Positions 50,779 to 60,043 of a stretch of DNA of 64,000 nucleotides are shown in pieces; the first letter of the stretch is position 1, and every line of letters begins with the position of its first letter. The notes under the pieces are model-generated. The model was not told the DNA's origin. It did not search any database and was given only the letters and a program-made list of their open reading frames with translations. The stretch comes from Occultella glacieicola (GTDB lineage: Bacteria > Actinomycetota > Actinomycetes > Actinomycetales > Beutenbergiaceae): assembly GCF_004353825.1 (NCBI RefSeq), contig NZ_SMNA01000012.1:94916-158915 (forward strand). Reading direction: 5' to 3'. The translations under genes were made by a program, and so were the position numbers.

Positions 50779-52062
50779 TCAGCCCTGCTCCGCGGCGAGG
50801 GCCTCGTTCATCGCGTCGGCGAGGTTCCCGGCAGCCTCCTCGACCGTCTGCTCACCGGTCCACGCCGGTGTGAGCAGCTCGGACTCGCGGCTGGCCCAGG
50901 CCTCGGTGTTGTTCGAGGTCGGGAACACCACGGAGGAGTCCACCATGTCCAGGAACACCTGCACGTTGAACTGCGGGAAGGCGTCCACCCAGGCCTGCTG
51001 GGTGTCCTGGTAGGAGCCGATCACGGCGCCGCTGTCGCTCTGGATCTGGGACGCCTCGGGCGAGGACAGGAACACGGCCAGCTGGGCCGCCTCCTCCGGG
51101 TGCTCCGAGCCCGCGAACGCCACGTTGCCGAGCCCGTTGATGACGGTGACGTCGGAGACCGGGCCGGCCGGCAACTCGGTGACGTCGAAGTTCGCCGAGG
51201 CGTACTCGTCGCTGGCGAACCGGACCGCGTAGAACGAGCCGGTGTACAGCATCGCCAGACGCCCGGACATGAACTGCGCGACCGACTCGGTGTCCGCGAA
51301 GGACTGCAGGTCCGGGGACACGCCGTATTCGTTGATCATGTCGGTCCAGTAGGCGATGCCCTCGATCGACGCCGGGTCGTCGTACCCGGAGGTGGTGCCG
51401 TCGGCCGAGATCACCTCACCGCCGGCCTGGTAGATGGTGTTGTAGTAGGTGGCCTGCGGGTCCAGCGGTGCGCCGATGCCGTAGACGTCCGCGGCCGGGT
51501 CGGTGAGCGCCTGGGCGTTGGAGATGACGTCGTCCCAGGTCCAGTCCGGGTTCGGGTACTCAAGGCCGGCCTCGTCGAAGAGGGCCTTGTTGTACCAGAG
51601 GCCGATCGTGTCGAAGTCCTTGGGCAGGGCGTAGGTGACGTCATCGCGCTGGTAGAGCGCCACGAGCGGCTCGGGGTACCCGGCGACGTCGATGCCGGCG
51701 TCGGCGATCGTGTCGTCGAGCGGCAGCAGCGCGCCGCCCTCGAGGTAGGGCCCGAGCTTCGCGCCCAGCATCCAGGCGACGTCCGGCCCGGTGCCGCCGG
51801 CCGAGGTGGTCAGCAGGGTGTTCCAGTAGTCGACCCACGGGATCACCTGCAGGTTGACCGTGATGTTCGGGTTCTCGTCCTCGAACGCGTCGACCACGGC
51901 CTGGATCGCCGGTTCCTGATCGGGTGAGAAGATCGCGAAGTCGAGCTCGATCTGCTCACCGTCACCCGAGCCGGCGTCATCGCCGCCGGCATCGGGACTC
52001 GTGCAGCCCGCGAGCAGGCCGACCGCCAGGGCTCCGCTCAGGGTGAGTGCTTTCCACTTCAT
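50779..52062 (-). CDS. Extracellular solute-binding lipoprotein, CUT1 family
   Basis: The 427-residue protein has a short signal and lipobox LAGC at about residues 17-20, followed by an acidic serine/glycine linker (TSPDAGGDDAGSGDGEQ). The mature domain contains LDFAIFSPDQEPAIQAVVDAF and GGTGPDVAWMLG typical of family 1 proteins. It lies 19 bases after the GH97 stop. Together with the permeases at 49009 and 49853 it forms the fourth carbohydrate importer. Confidence 0.91.
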   Translation of the reverse strand: MKWKALTLSGALAVGLLAGCTSPDAGGDDAGSGDGEQIELDFAIFSPDQEPAIQAVVDAFEDENPNITVNLQVIPWVDYWNTLLTTSAGGTGPDVAWMLGAKLGPYLEGGALLPLDDTIADAGIDVAGYPEPLVALYQRDDVTYALPKDFDTIGLWYNKALFDEAGLEYPNPDWTWDDVISNAQALTDPAADVYGIGAPLDPQATYYNTIYQAGGEVISADGTTSGYDDPASIEGIAYWTDMINEYGVSPDLQSFADTESVAQFMSGRLAMLYTGSFYAVRFASDEYASANFDVTELPAGPVSDVTVINGLGNVAFAGSEHPEEAAQLAVFLSSPEASQIQSDSGAVIGSYQDTQQAWVDAFPQFNVQVFLDMVDSSVVFPTSNNTEAWASRESELLTPAWTGEQTVEEAAGNLADAMNEALAAEQG

Positions 52063-52081
52063 CGTGTGTCCTTCCGGTGGG

Positions 52082-54514
52082 TCATCGGTGTAGTTGGGGG
52101 TTGATCCAGTCGATATGCGGGCGCGCGTCCGGGGCGGCGCCGCTCGGGTCGGCCACGGTCAGGGAGAGCCGCACGCGGCCCTCGACGCCGACCCGGACCT
52201 CCTGCGCGGGCTCGCCCGAGGTGAGCTCGAGCCGGGCGAGCACCTCGTCGTCGCCGCGCACCGTCACCGTGGCGACGTGCCCGGGGGTCTCGTCGTCGAT
52301 CCCGACGAGGCAGCTGAACTCGCCTGCGAGCCCGCCGATCGCGTAGGTGACCTCGGCCGGGGAGCAGACCCCGAGGCCGCGCTCGTAGATGGCGCCGGCC
52401 ACGGTCATGGGAGCGCCGTCCTTGGGGTTGCCGGGCCCGTTGGACATGTCCCGCTCCACCGGCCCGAACCCGTTCGCGGCCGCGATCGGGCGGCAGTCCA
52501 CGAGGTCGGTGGCGCCCACGTCCGGATGGGTCACCACGCGCACGTGGGCGACCGGTCGGGCGCCGTCCCGCAGGGTCAGCACGCCCACCTGCGCCGGGCC
52601 GAGGTCGCCCGGGACGGTGACGGTCCAGCGCCCGGTGCCATCGGCGTGCGGCTGCGGCCAGCCCGGCGGCGTGACCAGGTCGAGGTCTCCAGGGCCGTCG
52701 GCGCCGATCTCGACGGCGTCGCCCGGGTTGGCCATGATGAGGTCGCGTTCGAGGGTCGGTGCCGCGCCGTAAGTCGATGCCCGACGGCGGGGGCTGGCCG
52801 GGTAGAGCACCGCGCCTCCGTTCTCGCGCAGGTCGAGCCGCAGCGGGCGGTCGCCGCCCTGGTGGGTCGCCTCGGCCAACCCGGCGTCGCCGGCGTCGGT
52901 GACGAGGCGGAACGGCTGGTCGTCGAGTCCGGTGAGATCGAGGTCGACGGTGCGCGGCGGGCCCGCGTTCAGCACGCCGACGAACCAGTCCTCGCCGAAG
53001 CGTCGGGCGATCGCCACCCACTCCCCTGGCCGGCCGCCAACGAGTCGCGTCTCGTCCCAGACGGCTGCGACCGCGTCGAGCACCTGCTCGGCGATTGGCC
53101 GGGCTCGGTACTGATCGATCTCGTCGGCGAAGTGGGTGATCCCGGACTCGAGCACGATCGCGAGCGCGAGTTCGTGCGCGTCGGACGTGACCCGAGCCGG
53201 CGTGGAGAAGGTCACCGGGGTGTAGTCCGCCGAGCCGATCACGTTGCGGGTGAACGGGACGATCGTGTTGTGCGCCGGTGGCAGCGAGTCGCCGTAGAAC
53301 ACGTAATACTCGGCGCCCCGGACCGCCTCGTAGGTGACCACGTGCGGGTGGGTCCTGGCCCAGCCGCGCGGGATCACCGAACCGTGGAAGTTCAGCATCA
53401 GGCCGACCCGGGCCGCCTCGGCGATCACCTCGTCGTACCAGCGGTAGCGCTCCTGCGCCTCGGACTCCATGAAGTCGACCTTCACGCCGGCCACGCCCCA
53501 GGACGCCCACTCCGCGATGTCGCTGTGGATGTCGAGCCAGTCCCAGCTGACCCACACGAAGATCCCGATCCCGCGCGCGCCGGCGGCGGCGGCGAGTTCG
53601 GGCATCCAGGTGCGGTCCCAGCCGCAGTCGACCAGGACGTGCTCCCACCCGTGCGCGGCGGCGTAGTCGACGAGACGCAGTTGCGCGTCCAGTTGGGCGC
53701 CGGAGTAGAAGTCGGACCACCAGGACCACGCCGCCCGCCCTGGGCGAACCCACGCCGGGATCGGCGCCTGCGCCGGTCGCGCCAGGTCGTCGACCAAGTG
53801 GGACGCGACGATGGTGGCCAGGCTGCCGAGGTGGAACACCCGCCACGGGACGGCGGTGCCGCCCTCGTCGAGGGTCACCGGGTCCGCAAGTGTGAACGAG
53901 AACGAGCCGCCCGCGTGCCGTAGCAGGGAGCCGCCGTAGCCGCCGTCGATGTCGGACTCGGCGATCAGCACGTAGCTCTCGTCGTCGCCCGGCAGCACCT
54001 GTGCCAGCAGTGGGAGCCCGTAGTCACCGTCGGGCAGGTCGGCGACCGAAGAGGCGAACCGGGGTTCCTCGTACCAGGAGGTGTAGTTCAGCGGCCACAG
54101 CGGCGCGTCGTGCGGAAGATCGAGCGTGAGGTCGGCGCCCTCGACCACCTCCCCGGCGGCGCCGTCCAGGATGATCCGGAACGCCACGCCGTCGGCCGCC
54201 GCCCGGAGCACCAACGTGACGTCCGCGCCGCGGGCGTTCGTGAACGTGACCCGCTGCTCGGCGTGCCGGACCTCGTGGCGGCCGACGCGCTTACCGACGG
54301 CCAGGTCGTAGGCCTCGAAGACATCCCGATCAGCGGCGGAGGTTGCCGTGAGCCCGGCGAGCAGGTCGGTCCCGTCCACGGTCCGCAACCGCAGCGGCGT
54401 CGCGGAGGAGAGCCGCAGTTGGTGACGCCACAGGCTCAGGTGGATTGCGCCGTCGTGCAGGCTCGCCTCGATGCCGCAGGCATCGAACTGTGCGGTCCAG
54501 GTCGGCTCAGACAT
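52082..54514 (-). CDS. GH97 family alpha-glycosidase with C-terminal NPCBM-like domain
   Basis: The 810-residue protein has the GH97 N-terminal supersandwich (about 1-255), a TIM barrel (about 256-560) and a C-terminal beta region. A further domain at about 665-805 (GAIYERGLGVCSPAEVTYAIGG) resembles NPCBM carbohydrate-binding modules. In the barrel, GVAGVKVDFME places a likely nucleophile at D347, as in retaining GH97 alpha-galactosidases, and YEAVRGAEYY at 395-404 carries conserved Glu residues. With the GH36 gene it points to alpha-galactoside use. It overlaps the ROK gene by eight bases. Confidence 0.88.
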   Translation of the reverse strand: MSEPTWTAQFDACGIEASLHDGAIHLSLWRHQLRLSSATPLRLRTVDGTDLLAGLTATSAADRDVFEAYDLAVGKRVGRHEVRHAEQRVTFTNARGADVTLVLRAAADGVAFRIILDGAAGEVVEGADLTLDLPHDAPLWPLNYTSWYEEPRFASSVADLPDGDYGLPLLAQVLPGDDESYVLIAESDIDGGYGGSLLRHAGGSFSFTLADPVTLDEGGTAVPWRVFHLGSLATIVASHLVDDLARPAQAPIPAWVRPGRAAWSWWSDFYSGAQLDAQLRLVDYAAAHGWEHVLVDCGWDRTWMPELAAAAGARGIGIFVWVSWDWLDIHSDIAEWASWGVAGVKVDFMESEAQERYRWYDEVIAEAARVGLMLNFHGSVIPRGWARTHPHVVTYEAVRGAEYYVFYGDSLPPAHNTIVPFTRNVIGSADYTPVTFSTPARVTSDAHELALAIVLESGITHFADEIDQYRARPIAEQVLDAVAAVWDETRLVGGRPGEWVAIARRFGEDWFVGVLNAGPPRTVDLDLTGLDDQPFRLVTDAGDAGLAEATHQGGDRPLRLDLRENGGAVLYPASPRRRASTYGAAPTLERDLIMANPGDAVEIGADGPGDLDLVTPPGWPQPHADGTGRWTVTVPGDLGPAQVGVLTLRDGARPVAHVRVVTHPDVGATDLVDCRPIAAANGFGPVERDMSNGPGNPKDGAPMTVAGAIYERGLGVCSPAEVTYAIGGLAGEFSCLVGIDDETPGHVATVTVRGDDEVLARLELTSGEPAQEVRVGVEGRVRLSLTVADPSGAAPDARPHIDWINPQLHR

Positions 54515-55757
54515 GGGAACCTCCGAAGACCCGGCGGCCCGAGGCGAGCCGGCTCGGGAACGCGAACTCCTCGATCGCGACCGCGGCGGCACCCCGCGCC
54601 CACTCCGCCAGCGGCAGCGGCTGCAGGTGCAGCTGGGTCTGCCGCGCGGCGCCGAAGGTCTGCTCGGCGAAGGAGTCCCGGATCGCGGACTCGATGAAGT
54701 CGTAGGTGGTGAGCCCCTCCCCCGAGACGATCACCTGCGCTGGTCCGATGATGTTGGCGACCGAGGCGATGGCGAGCCCGATCAGGTGGCCGGCCCGCAC
54801 GAACACCGCCGCGATCGCGGCGTCCCCGGACCGGGCGCGCTCGACGGCGTCACGAAGGCTCAACTCCGGCTCCCCCGCGACCTCACGGCAGCGACTCAGC
54901 AGCGCAGCGGTGGACGCCTCCGCCTCGACACACCCGTGCCCGCCGCACCGGCAGAGCACGCTCGGGTCGCCGACCGGCAGGTGCCCGATCTCCCCGGCCA
55001 CCGAGTGGGCGCCGCGGATCAGGGCGCCATCGACCACCAGTGCGGACCCGATGCCGGTGCCGATGGTGACCAGGGCGAAGTCGTCGAGGCCGCGTGCGTA
55101 GCCGAACCACTGCTCGGCGGTGGCCAGGGCCTTCACGTCGTTCTCGACCACGACGTGCTTGCCGGTCGCCTGCGAGACGCGGGCGCCGAGGTCCACGTCG
55201 CGCCAATCCAGGAACGGTGAGTACCGGACCCGGCCGGTCGCGTGGTCGACGTCCCCGGAGACGCTCAGCCCGACGTGATCTGCCGGGTGGGTGAACCCGA
55301 GCTTGCGGGCCTGCTTGTCCAGGGTCGTGATGATCTCGACCACGGTCTCGATCGCGGCGTCCACGTCGGTGCCGACCAGAGTCCGTTGCTCCTGGCCGCG
55401 GATCCGCCCGCCGAAGTCGACGAGCACCCCCACAACCTCCTCGTGCGTGAGCTTGACCCCGAACGTGCCGGTGTAGTCGACGGCGATCCGCACCGGCCGC
55501 CGCGGCCGCCCCATCCGGCTCGTCGCCTCGTCGCCCGCTGCGTCGGTGGCATGCGCCTCGTTGTACTCGAGGCACCCGGCGTCCAGGAGCGGCTGGGTGG
55601 CGCGCGTGACCGCCGCCGAGGACAGGCCGATGCGCCGCGCGATGTCCGTCCGAGCGATCGGCTGCTCGGCGAACACGGTGGATAGGACCGCGGCTTCGGC
55701 GGGTGTGCCCTCGATGGGGCCACGTCGTTGTAGTGGCACGAGGGAACCGTCTCGCAC
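54507..55757 (-). CDS. ROK family transcriptional regulator
   Basis: The 416-residue protein has an N-terminal winged helix (about 15-75: AAVLSTVFAEQPIARTDIARRIG, SSAAVTRATQPLLDAG) and a ROK sugar-kinase-like domain (about 90-400) with the ATP-site GTGIGSALVVDG, EIGHLPVG and the zinc motif CRCGGHGCVE. It is the first gene of the GH97-importer-GH36 operon, read from GTG 55757, so it is likely autoregulated. A direct role as a sugar kinase cannot be excluded but the HTH makes repression more likely. Confidence 0.9.
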   Translation of the reverse strand: MRDGSLVPLQRRGPIEGTPAEAAVLSTVFAEQPIARTDIARRIGLSSAAVTRATQPLLDAGCLEYNEAHATDAAGDEATSRMGRPRRPVRIAVDYTGTFGVKLTHEEVVGVLVDFGGRIRGQEQRTLVGTDVDAAIETVVEIITTLDKQARKLGFTHPADHVGLSVSGDVDHATGRVRYSPFLDWRDVDLGARVSQATGKHVVVENDVKALATAEQWFGYARGLDDFALVTIGTGIGSALVVDGALIRGAHSVAGEIGHLPVGDPSVLCRCGGHGCVEAEASTAALLSRCREVAGEPELSLRDAVERARSGDAAIAAVFVRAGHLIGLAIASVANIIGPAQVIVSGEGLTTYDFIESAIRDSFAEQTFGAARQTQLHLQPLPLAEWARGAAAVAIEEFAFPSRLASGRRVFGGSHV

Positions 55758-55985
55758 TTAGTTACCTGTGTCAAGTATCTTTCTGGACCCGATCCTAGCC
55801 AGCCACGGTGAGGCCGCGCGAAGCCGGGCGGTCGTCGAGGACGACCACGCCCGCCCGGTAGCCGGTTCTCGCGTTTCGTGTAGCGGCAGATCACGATGCG
55901 ACGAACCCGCCACGCGGGCCTCACGCGACGAGTAATCTCTGCTGCCACCGGGCACCGGCGCCCGGGGACCATGTGGGAGGTTGCC

Positions 55986-57023
55986 ATGCTCTCCGTCGTC
56001 ATCGAGACCGCTATCGGTCTCGCCCTCGTCTTCTATTTCATGGCCCTGCTCTGCAGCGCGATCACCGAGGCGATCGCCAACGCGATGAAGAAGCGGGCCA
56101 AGTACCTGCTCCGCGGCCTTCGGGAACTGCTCGACGACCCGGCGACCGCCGAGACCGCACCGGGTGTCGTTTCACCGAGCGCCGCGCTGGCGTCCGTGAG
56201 CGCCGAGCAGAACCTGTACAACCGGGCCCTGGCCGCCGACGCCACAACCGCCGTCCCGCCCGCGACTCCGCCGCATTCCGACGCCCCGCCCGGACCCTGG
56301 ACCACGGTCCTGATGGGGCATCCCCTGATCCGGCCGTTCAAGGAGGCCCGATCCACCTCGCAGAAGACGCGGAACCCGAGCTACCTGCCGGCCCGGGCGT
56401 TCGCGGCCGCCCTGCTCGACACGATCGTACCGAACACGACCGGCAAGACCACCCTCACCCACATCCGGAACGCGGTGTCCGGTCTCGACGACGCCACGCC
56501 GTTCAAGGGTGCCCTGGTCAGCATCCTCAAGCGGACCGAGGACGACGTGAAGTCCTTCATGTCCGGGCTCGAGCAGTGGTACGACGACCAGATGGACCGG
56601 ATCAGCGGCTCCTACAAGCGCTGGTCGAAGCGGTGGCTGGCCGCCATCGCCGTCGTCCTGGTCGGGCTCGCTGGGATCGATGCGATCGCGATCGGCCGCT
56701 CCCTCTACGAGGACGCGCCGCTGCGCGCGGCCGTCGTGGCCGCGGCCGCCAACGAGACCCTCTGCGAACAGGACGAGTCCTTCGAAGAGACCCGCGAGTG
56801 CGTCACGACGACGCTGACCGAACTCGGTGCCTCCCACGGACTCCCGCTCGGGTGGACCGAGACGACCACCCCGGACAGGTGGTCCGAATGGCTGCTGAAG
56901 GTGCTCGGTCTGGCGCTCACCGCCGCGGCCGCCACCCTCGGTGCGCCGTTCTGGTTCGACGCGTTCAACCGGCTCGGCTCACTGCGTAACGCCGGCCCCA
57001 AACCGAAAACGACGTCGGGCTGA
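55986..57023 (+). CDS. Membrane protein of unknown function (N-terminal LSLICSAxxE-type)
   Basis: The 345-residue protein has an N-terminal membrane segment (ETAIGLALVFYFMALLCSAITEAIANAMKKRA), a soluble middle with short conserved elements (NPSYLPARAFAAALLDTI), a second membrane segment near 213-235 and a C-terminal one near 305-330 (LGLALTAAAATLGAPFWFDAFNRL). Similar uncharacterised proteins are widespread. ATG 55986 was chosen because GGGAGG lies five bases upstream; a longer frame begins upstream without such a site. It has no obvious functional link to its neighbours. Confidence 0.8.
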   Translation: MLSVVIETAIGLALVFYFMALLCSAITEAIANAMKKRAKYLLRGLRELLDDPATAETAPGVVSPSAALASVSAEQNLYNRALAADATTAVPPATPPHSDAPPGPWTTVLMGHPLIRPFKEARSTSQKTRNPSYLPARAFAAALLDTIVPNTTGKTTLTHIRNAVSGLDDATPFKGALVSILKRTEDDVKSFMSGLEQWYDDQMDRISGSYKRWSKRWLAAIAVVLVGLAGIDAIAIGRSLYEDAPLRAAVVAAAANETLCEQDESFEETRECVTTTLTELGASHGLPLGWTETTTPDRWSEWLLKVLGLALTAAAATLGAPFWFDAFNRLGSLRNAGPKPKTTSG

Positions 57024-57296
57024 GGCCGCGCGCCGCGGCCACGCCCGCCCGGCCCCCTGTGGTCACCTGGTGGGCCTCGAGCGTCACCGATCACGAGGAT
57101 TGCGCCGAGGTGGTGATCGACCGGGTCAACGTGAAGAAGCACGAGCGGTACAACGGCGAGGATCAGACCATCGGCACCGGCGCCAATCTGACTCGGGCAG
57201 CCTGACCCGCAGACTCACCCCTTCGCACAGCAGACCCACACGACGGAGGGTCGCTAGGTTGATCTGAACAACCACGGACCCGTACGGAGGCAGAGC
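57024..57296. other. Intergenic region with a possible gene remnant
   Basis: A 48-codon frame (GTG 57059 to TGA 57205) encodes a hydrophilic peptide with the segment VIDRVNVKKHERYNGEDQ, which looks like the tail of a real protein, but it has no clear ribosome site and I do not recognise it. It may be a remnant left by insertion or deletion at the island boundary. GGAGG at 57285-57289 belongs to the pseudogene that follows. Confidence 0.3.
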
Positions 57297-58007
57297 GTGA
57301 GCCAACCGCACCGGTGGATCCCGCCGCGCCACAGCGAAGAGGTCCGGGTGAAGTTCGAAGCCGCATGGGACGTGTTCGCCGTCACCTGCAGTCGCTAACT
57401 CGCACCCGAGCCCACCTATCAGGCCTGGCTTGCCCACTATCTCATTTCCCAGTTCGGCATCGACCGGGTCGCACGCGAACCCACCATCCGGATCGCCACG
57501 TTCATGCCGAGCCCGTGGCGCATCCAACTCGCCGGTAACCACGTGCGCCTCGATGCCGTGGTCCAACGCGAGCCCGGCGTGTACATGCCGCACTACGGCA
57601 GCCCACTGGTCCGATCCCCCGACGCCACCGGACTCTCGCTGCTGCGCGACCTCGAAGTCATCTGCGAACTCAAGGTATCCGCCACACAGGGCGAGGGCCT
57701 GGACCACCGGGAAGTCGCCCAAGACGTCTGGAAGCTAGCCATGCTGCTCGACGAGTACGAGGCGGCCTTCCCCGGTGCGCCATCGCCCTTGGCCTACGCC
57801 CTGGTGCTAGACAACCACCCCCGCAAGAGCTACGACCAGGCTGCCCTCAATCGGCACCTCGACAGCATCCGGCCTCGCCCCGAGGTCCAGGTGCTCATCC
57901 ACACGGCCGCCGCGGCCGCACGCCCGTCGTTCCCGGACGACTCGGCGTGGCGCATCCCGCGCCACTCGACGATCCGGGAGCACGACCCGAGCCGCTGGGA
58001 TGGGTGA
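57297..58007 (+). pseudogene. Nuclease-like gene broken by an in-frame TAA
   Basis: GTG at 57297, placed after a clear GGAGG, opens a frame of 236 codons interrupted only by TAA at 57396-57398 (codon 34). The protein-like composition continues straight through the stop (LAPEPTYQAWLAHYLISQFG), and no frameshift is needed. The later part has a PD-(D/E)xK-like pattern: a catalytic-type D before ICELKVSATQGEGLD (ELK near residue 125), suggesting a restriction-nuclease-fold protein. A downstream ATG (57504) could give a 167-residue product. The family is otherwise unknown to me. Confidence 0.55.
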
Positions 58008-58645
58008 CGCCCGGCCAGCAGCACACCGAATCCTAGGGCGGGTACCACCCGCCGCGCGGTTCAGTGCCCGCCGCACACCTAGGGTGTATGAGCACGCTCG
58101 CGAACCGCGAGGCGCGTCACTCCGCCAGCGTCCCGATCGGTGGTTGACGGGCACCGACGCGACGAGCCAGCGCCGCCACGCGGACCGACGAACTGAAGTA
58201 ACAGTGGGACTTCTCGGGCCGGACGAGGGTGAGACCACTCGTCGACGATCTTGACCAGCCCGATCTGGCACGGAGGCACACATGGAGTCGGCGGACTCGA
58301 AGTCCACAGTCGTGAAGTTCGGCCTCGTGTCTCTTGCGGCGAGAGCGGGTTCTCCCACGGAGCCACGTCGCCGGCGAGCACTCCGCCGACGAACACCCAC
58401 GCCCACCCCGGCGGCCCAGGTGGACCCCGGGCGTGCGGCCGCTCAGCCCACGCCACGCCGCGCGCACGACTGGCCATCTGCCCGCGAACAGAGCCGCATG
58501 AGCAGCGACACGCCGAGGTTCTGGACGCCCATGATCGGCGCGAGAACAACGACGAGCTCCACTTCCGGGCCCGCGGCGCCGATCAGCACAACGCGCCGGT
58601 CTGCACCGCCAGCCGCGCCGTCGCGCCGATCACACGGCCGTGAAG
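58008..58645. other. Gene-poor stretch at the island's left side
   Basis: Several overlapping frames exist but none has a convincing start or domain; their composition is typical of non-coding frames in GC-rich DNA. It lies between the nuclease-like pseudogene and an IS3 transposase fragment, so it is probably eroded mobile-element DNA. I see no RNA gene. Confidence 0.4.
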
Positions 58646-58763
58646 TCAGCCAGCAGCGAGCCGAACCGCTCGCTCCCGCAACTCCGGCGGGTACTTCCTC
58701 GGTGCCACCATGACTCTCATCCTCCCTGGGATTCACAGCCTCCATCAGACCCGGGGCGAGACA
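58646..58763 (-). mobile_element. IS3-family orfA 5' fragment
   Basis: On the minus strand, GGGAGG precedes ATG 58711 and a frame of 21 residues, MVAPRKYPPELRERAVRLAA, which is the typical N-terminus of an IS3-family OrfA. It ends at TGA (58646-58648) and the rest of the transposase is not recognisable. The likely IS end begins near 58763. The fragment lies 14 bases from the stop of the coiled-coil membrane protein gene. Confidence 0.6.
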
Positions 58764-58777
58764 ATGGGACTGAGTAA

Positions 58778-59977
58778 CTACGGCTTGTTCGCAGGACTCT
58801 CGGTCAACCTCAGAGCCTTCGTGGCCTCCTTGACGAGGGTGGGAAGCTCCTCGGTGTTGACCTCTCCAGCATGTTTTGCAGCGTCGCGGTGGGAGAACCT
58901 TGAGAGGACGTTCTTGACGAGGACGGCTTCACCGAGTTGAACGCGCGCTGCTAGCCGAATGTCGTCTTCGGAGTTGGCGTAGAAGGGAGCCAGGGCCTTG
59001 AGCGAGAGTGCAACATCTTCTGCGGTGTCGGCCTCACGGAAGTGTCGGCTGGATTCACGAAGCAACAGCGCCCCGAACGTGCCGATCACGACGGCTACGG
59101 CTGCGCGCAGAATGCCGCCGCCGACGCTGATATCGAAGTTCTTGACGATCGCCTGATCGACGATGTAGTAGCCGACGGCCCCGGCGAAGAGGAACGCTAC
59201 AAGTGCCCCGGCACGCATCCACAGCGCGTTCTTGCGCTCACGTGAAGCACGGCCGTACCAATCTGCGGCGCTCAAGTCACCAGCAGCGTGCTCAGCCAGA
59301 GCCTCGCCGGCCTTCGTCGTCGCAGCCAGCGTGGCTATGCTGGCCAGCGCTTGGGTGTCGTGGGTCGCGTCAGTTTCCTTGCGATCCTTCTTCCACTCAC
59401 TCAGCGCTTCTGACCAGTTCTCATCGATCGTGGCTTGGGCGGCATCGCTGACGGCCATGATCGCCTCGCGTTGAGCTTGAATCTCGCCGCGCAATTTCTC
59501 GACCTCTGCCGATACCCTTGTCAGCTCGTCCAGCCGTTGCTGCAGACCCTGCTCGGTTGCCGCAACGTGTTCGTGGAGTTCGTCGAGACGCTTGGTGCGC
59601 ACCTCGATCTCCTTGTCGAGCAGCTCGACGTAGCCCGCAGCGAGATTCTTGGGCGGAGGTAGAGGTAGAGCCCTAAGTGCAGTCTCAAGGAGCTTCACTC
59701 CCTGACCGTTACGGGCTTGGGCGATGTACTGATTGAAGGTGTTGCCATCGACGGGCAGCTGGTTGAGAGCGTCGCCGAGCCCATCGAGTGCGCTCAGATA
59801 CAGAGCTGGTTGCTGGGCCAACTTTGTCTTGACCGCCTCGTCGAGCCACTCGACGACGTCCACGCGCCATTGCTCCAGGGTTTTGTCATCGAAGCGAGCG
59901 GCGTGGAGTGATTCCCTCTTGAGCCGAAGGGTCTCCCAGACCTTGTGTGCGCGGTAGCGCTCAGCGCCCCTAGCCAT
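58778..59977 (-). CDS. Coiled-coil protein with two transmembrane segments
   Basis: The 399-residue protein has a soluble helical N-terminus (1-110) and a long coiled coil (about 117-175, with RLDELHEHVAATEQGLQQRL). Two membrane segments follow (about 252-272 and 287-307, a hairpin with a short loop), then a soluble C-terminal domain of about 90 residues (KALAPFYANSEDDIRLAARV). It is the third gene after the methyltransferase and the HNH nuclease, 66 bases downstream of the latter and on the same strand. No known family is recognised. Membrane effectors with coiled coils are frequent in antiphage systems, so a pore-forming or membrane-anchoring role is an inference. Confidence 0.72.
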   Translation of the reverse strand: MARGAERYRAHKVWETLRLKRESLHAARFDDKTLEQWRVDVVEWLDEAVKTKLAQQPALYLSALDGLGDALNQLPVDGNTFNQYIAQARNGQGVKLLETALRALPLPPPKNLAAGYVELLDKEIEVRTKRLDELHEHVAATEQGLQQRLDELTRVSAEVEKLRGEIQAQREAIMAVSDAAQATIDENWSEALSEWKKDRKETDATHDTQALASIATLAATTKAGEALAEHAAGDLSAADWYGRASRERKNALWMRAGALVAFLFAGAVGYYIVDQAIVKNFDISVGGGILRAAVAVVIGTFGALLLRESSRHFREADTAEDVALSLKALAPFYANSEDDIRLAARVQLGEAVLVKNVLSRFSHRDAAKHAGEVNTEELPTLVKEATKALRLTESPANKP

Positions 59978-60043
59978 CAGCTAAGCCTGCTTTCGACTGA
60001 GACGATCGAGAGACGTCGTTGGATGAATCGATCCGCCACAGCA

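Noticed and set aside
58282..58713. Plus-strand 143-codon frame in the gene-poor island region
   Set aside because: It is antisense to an IS3 orfA fragment and has low-complexity R/P/T composition.
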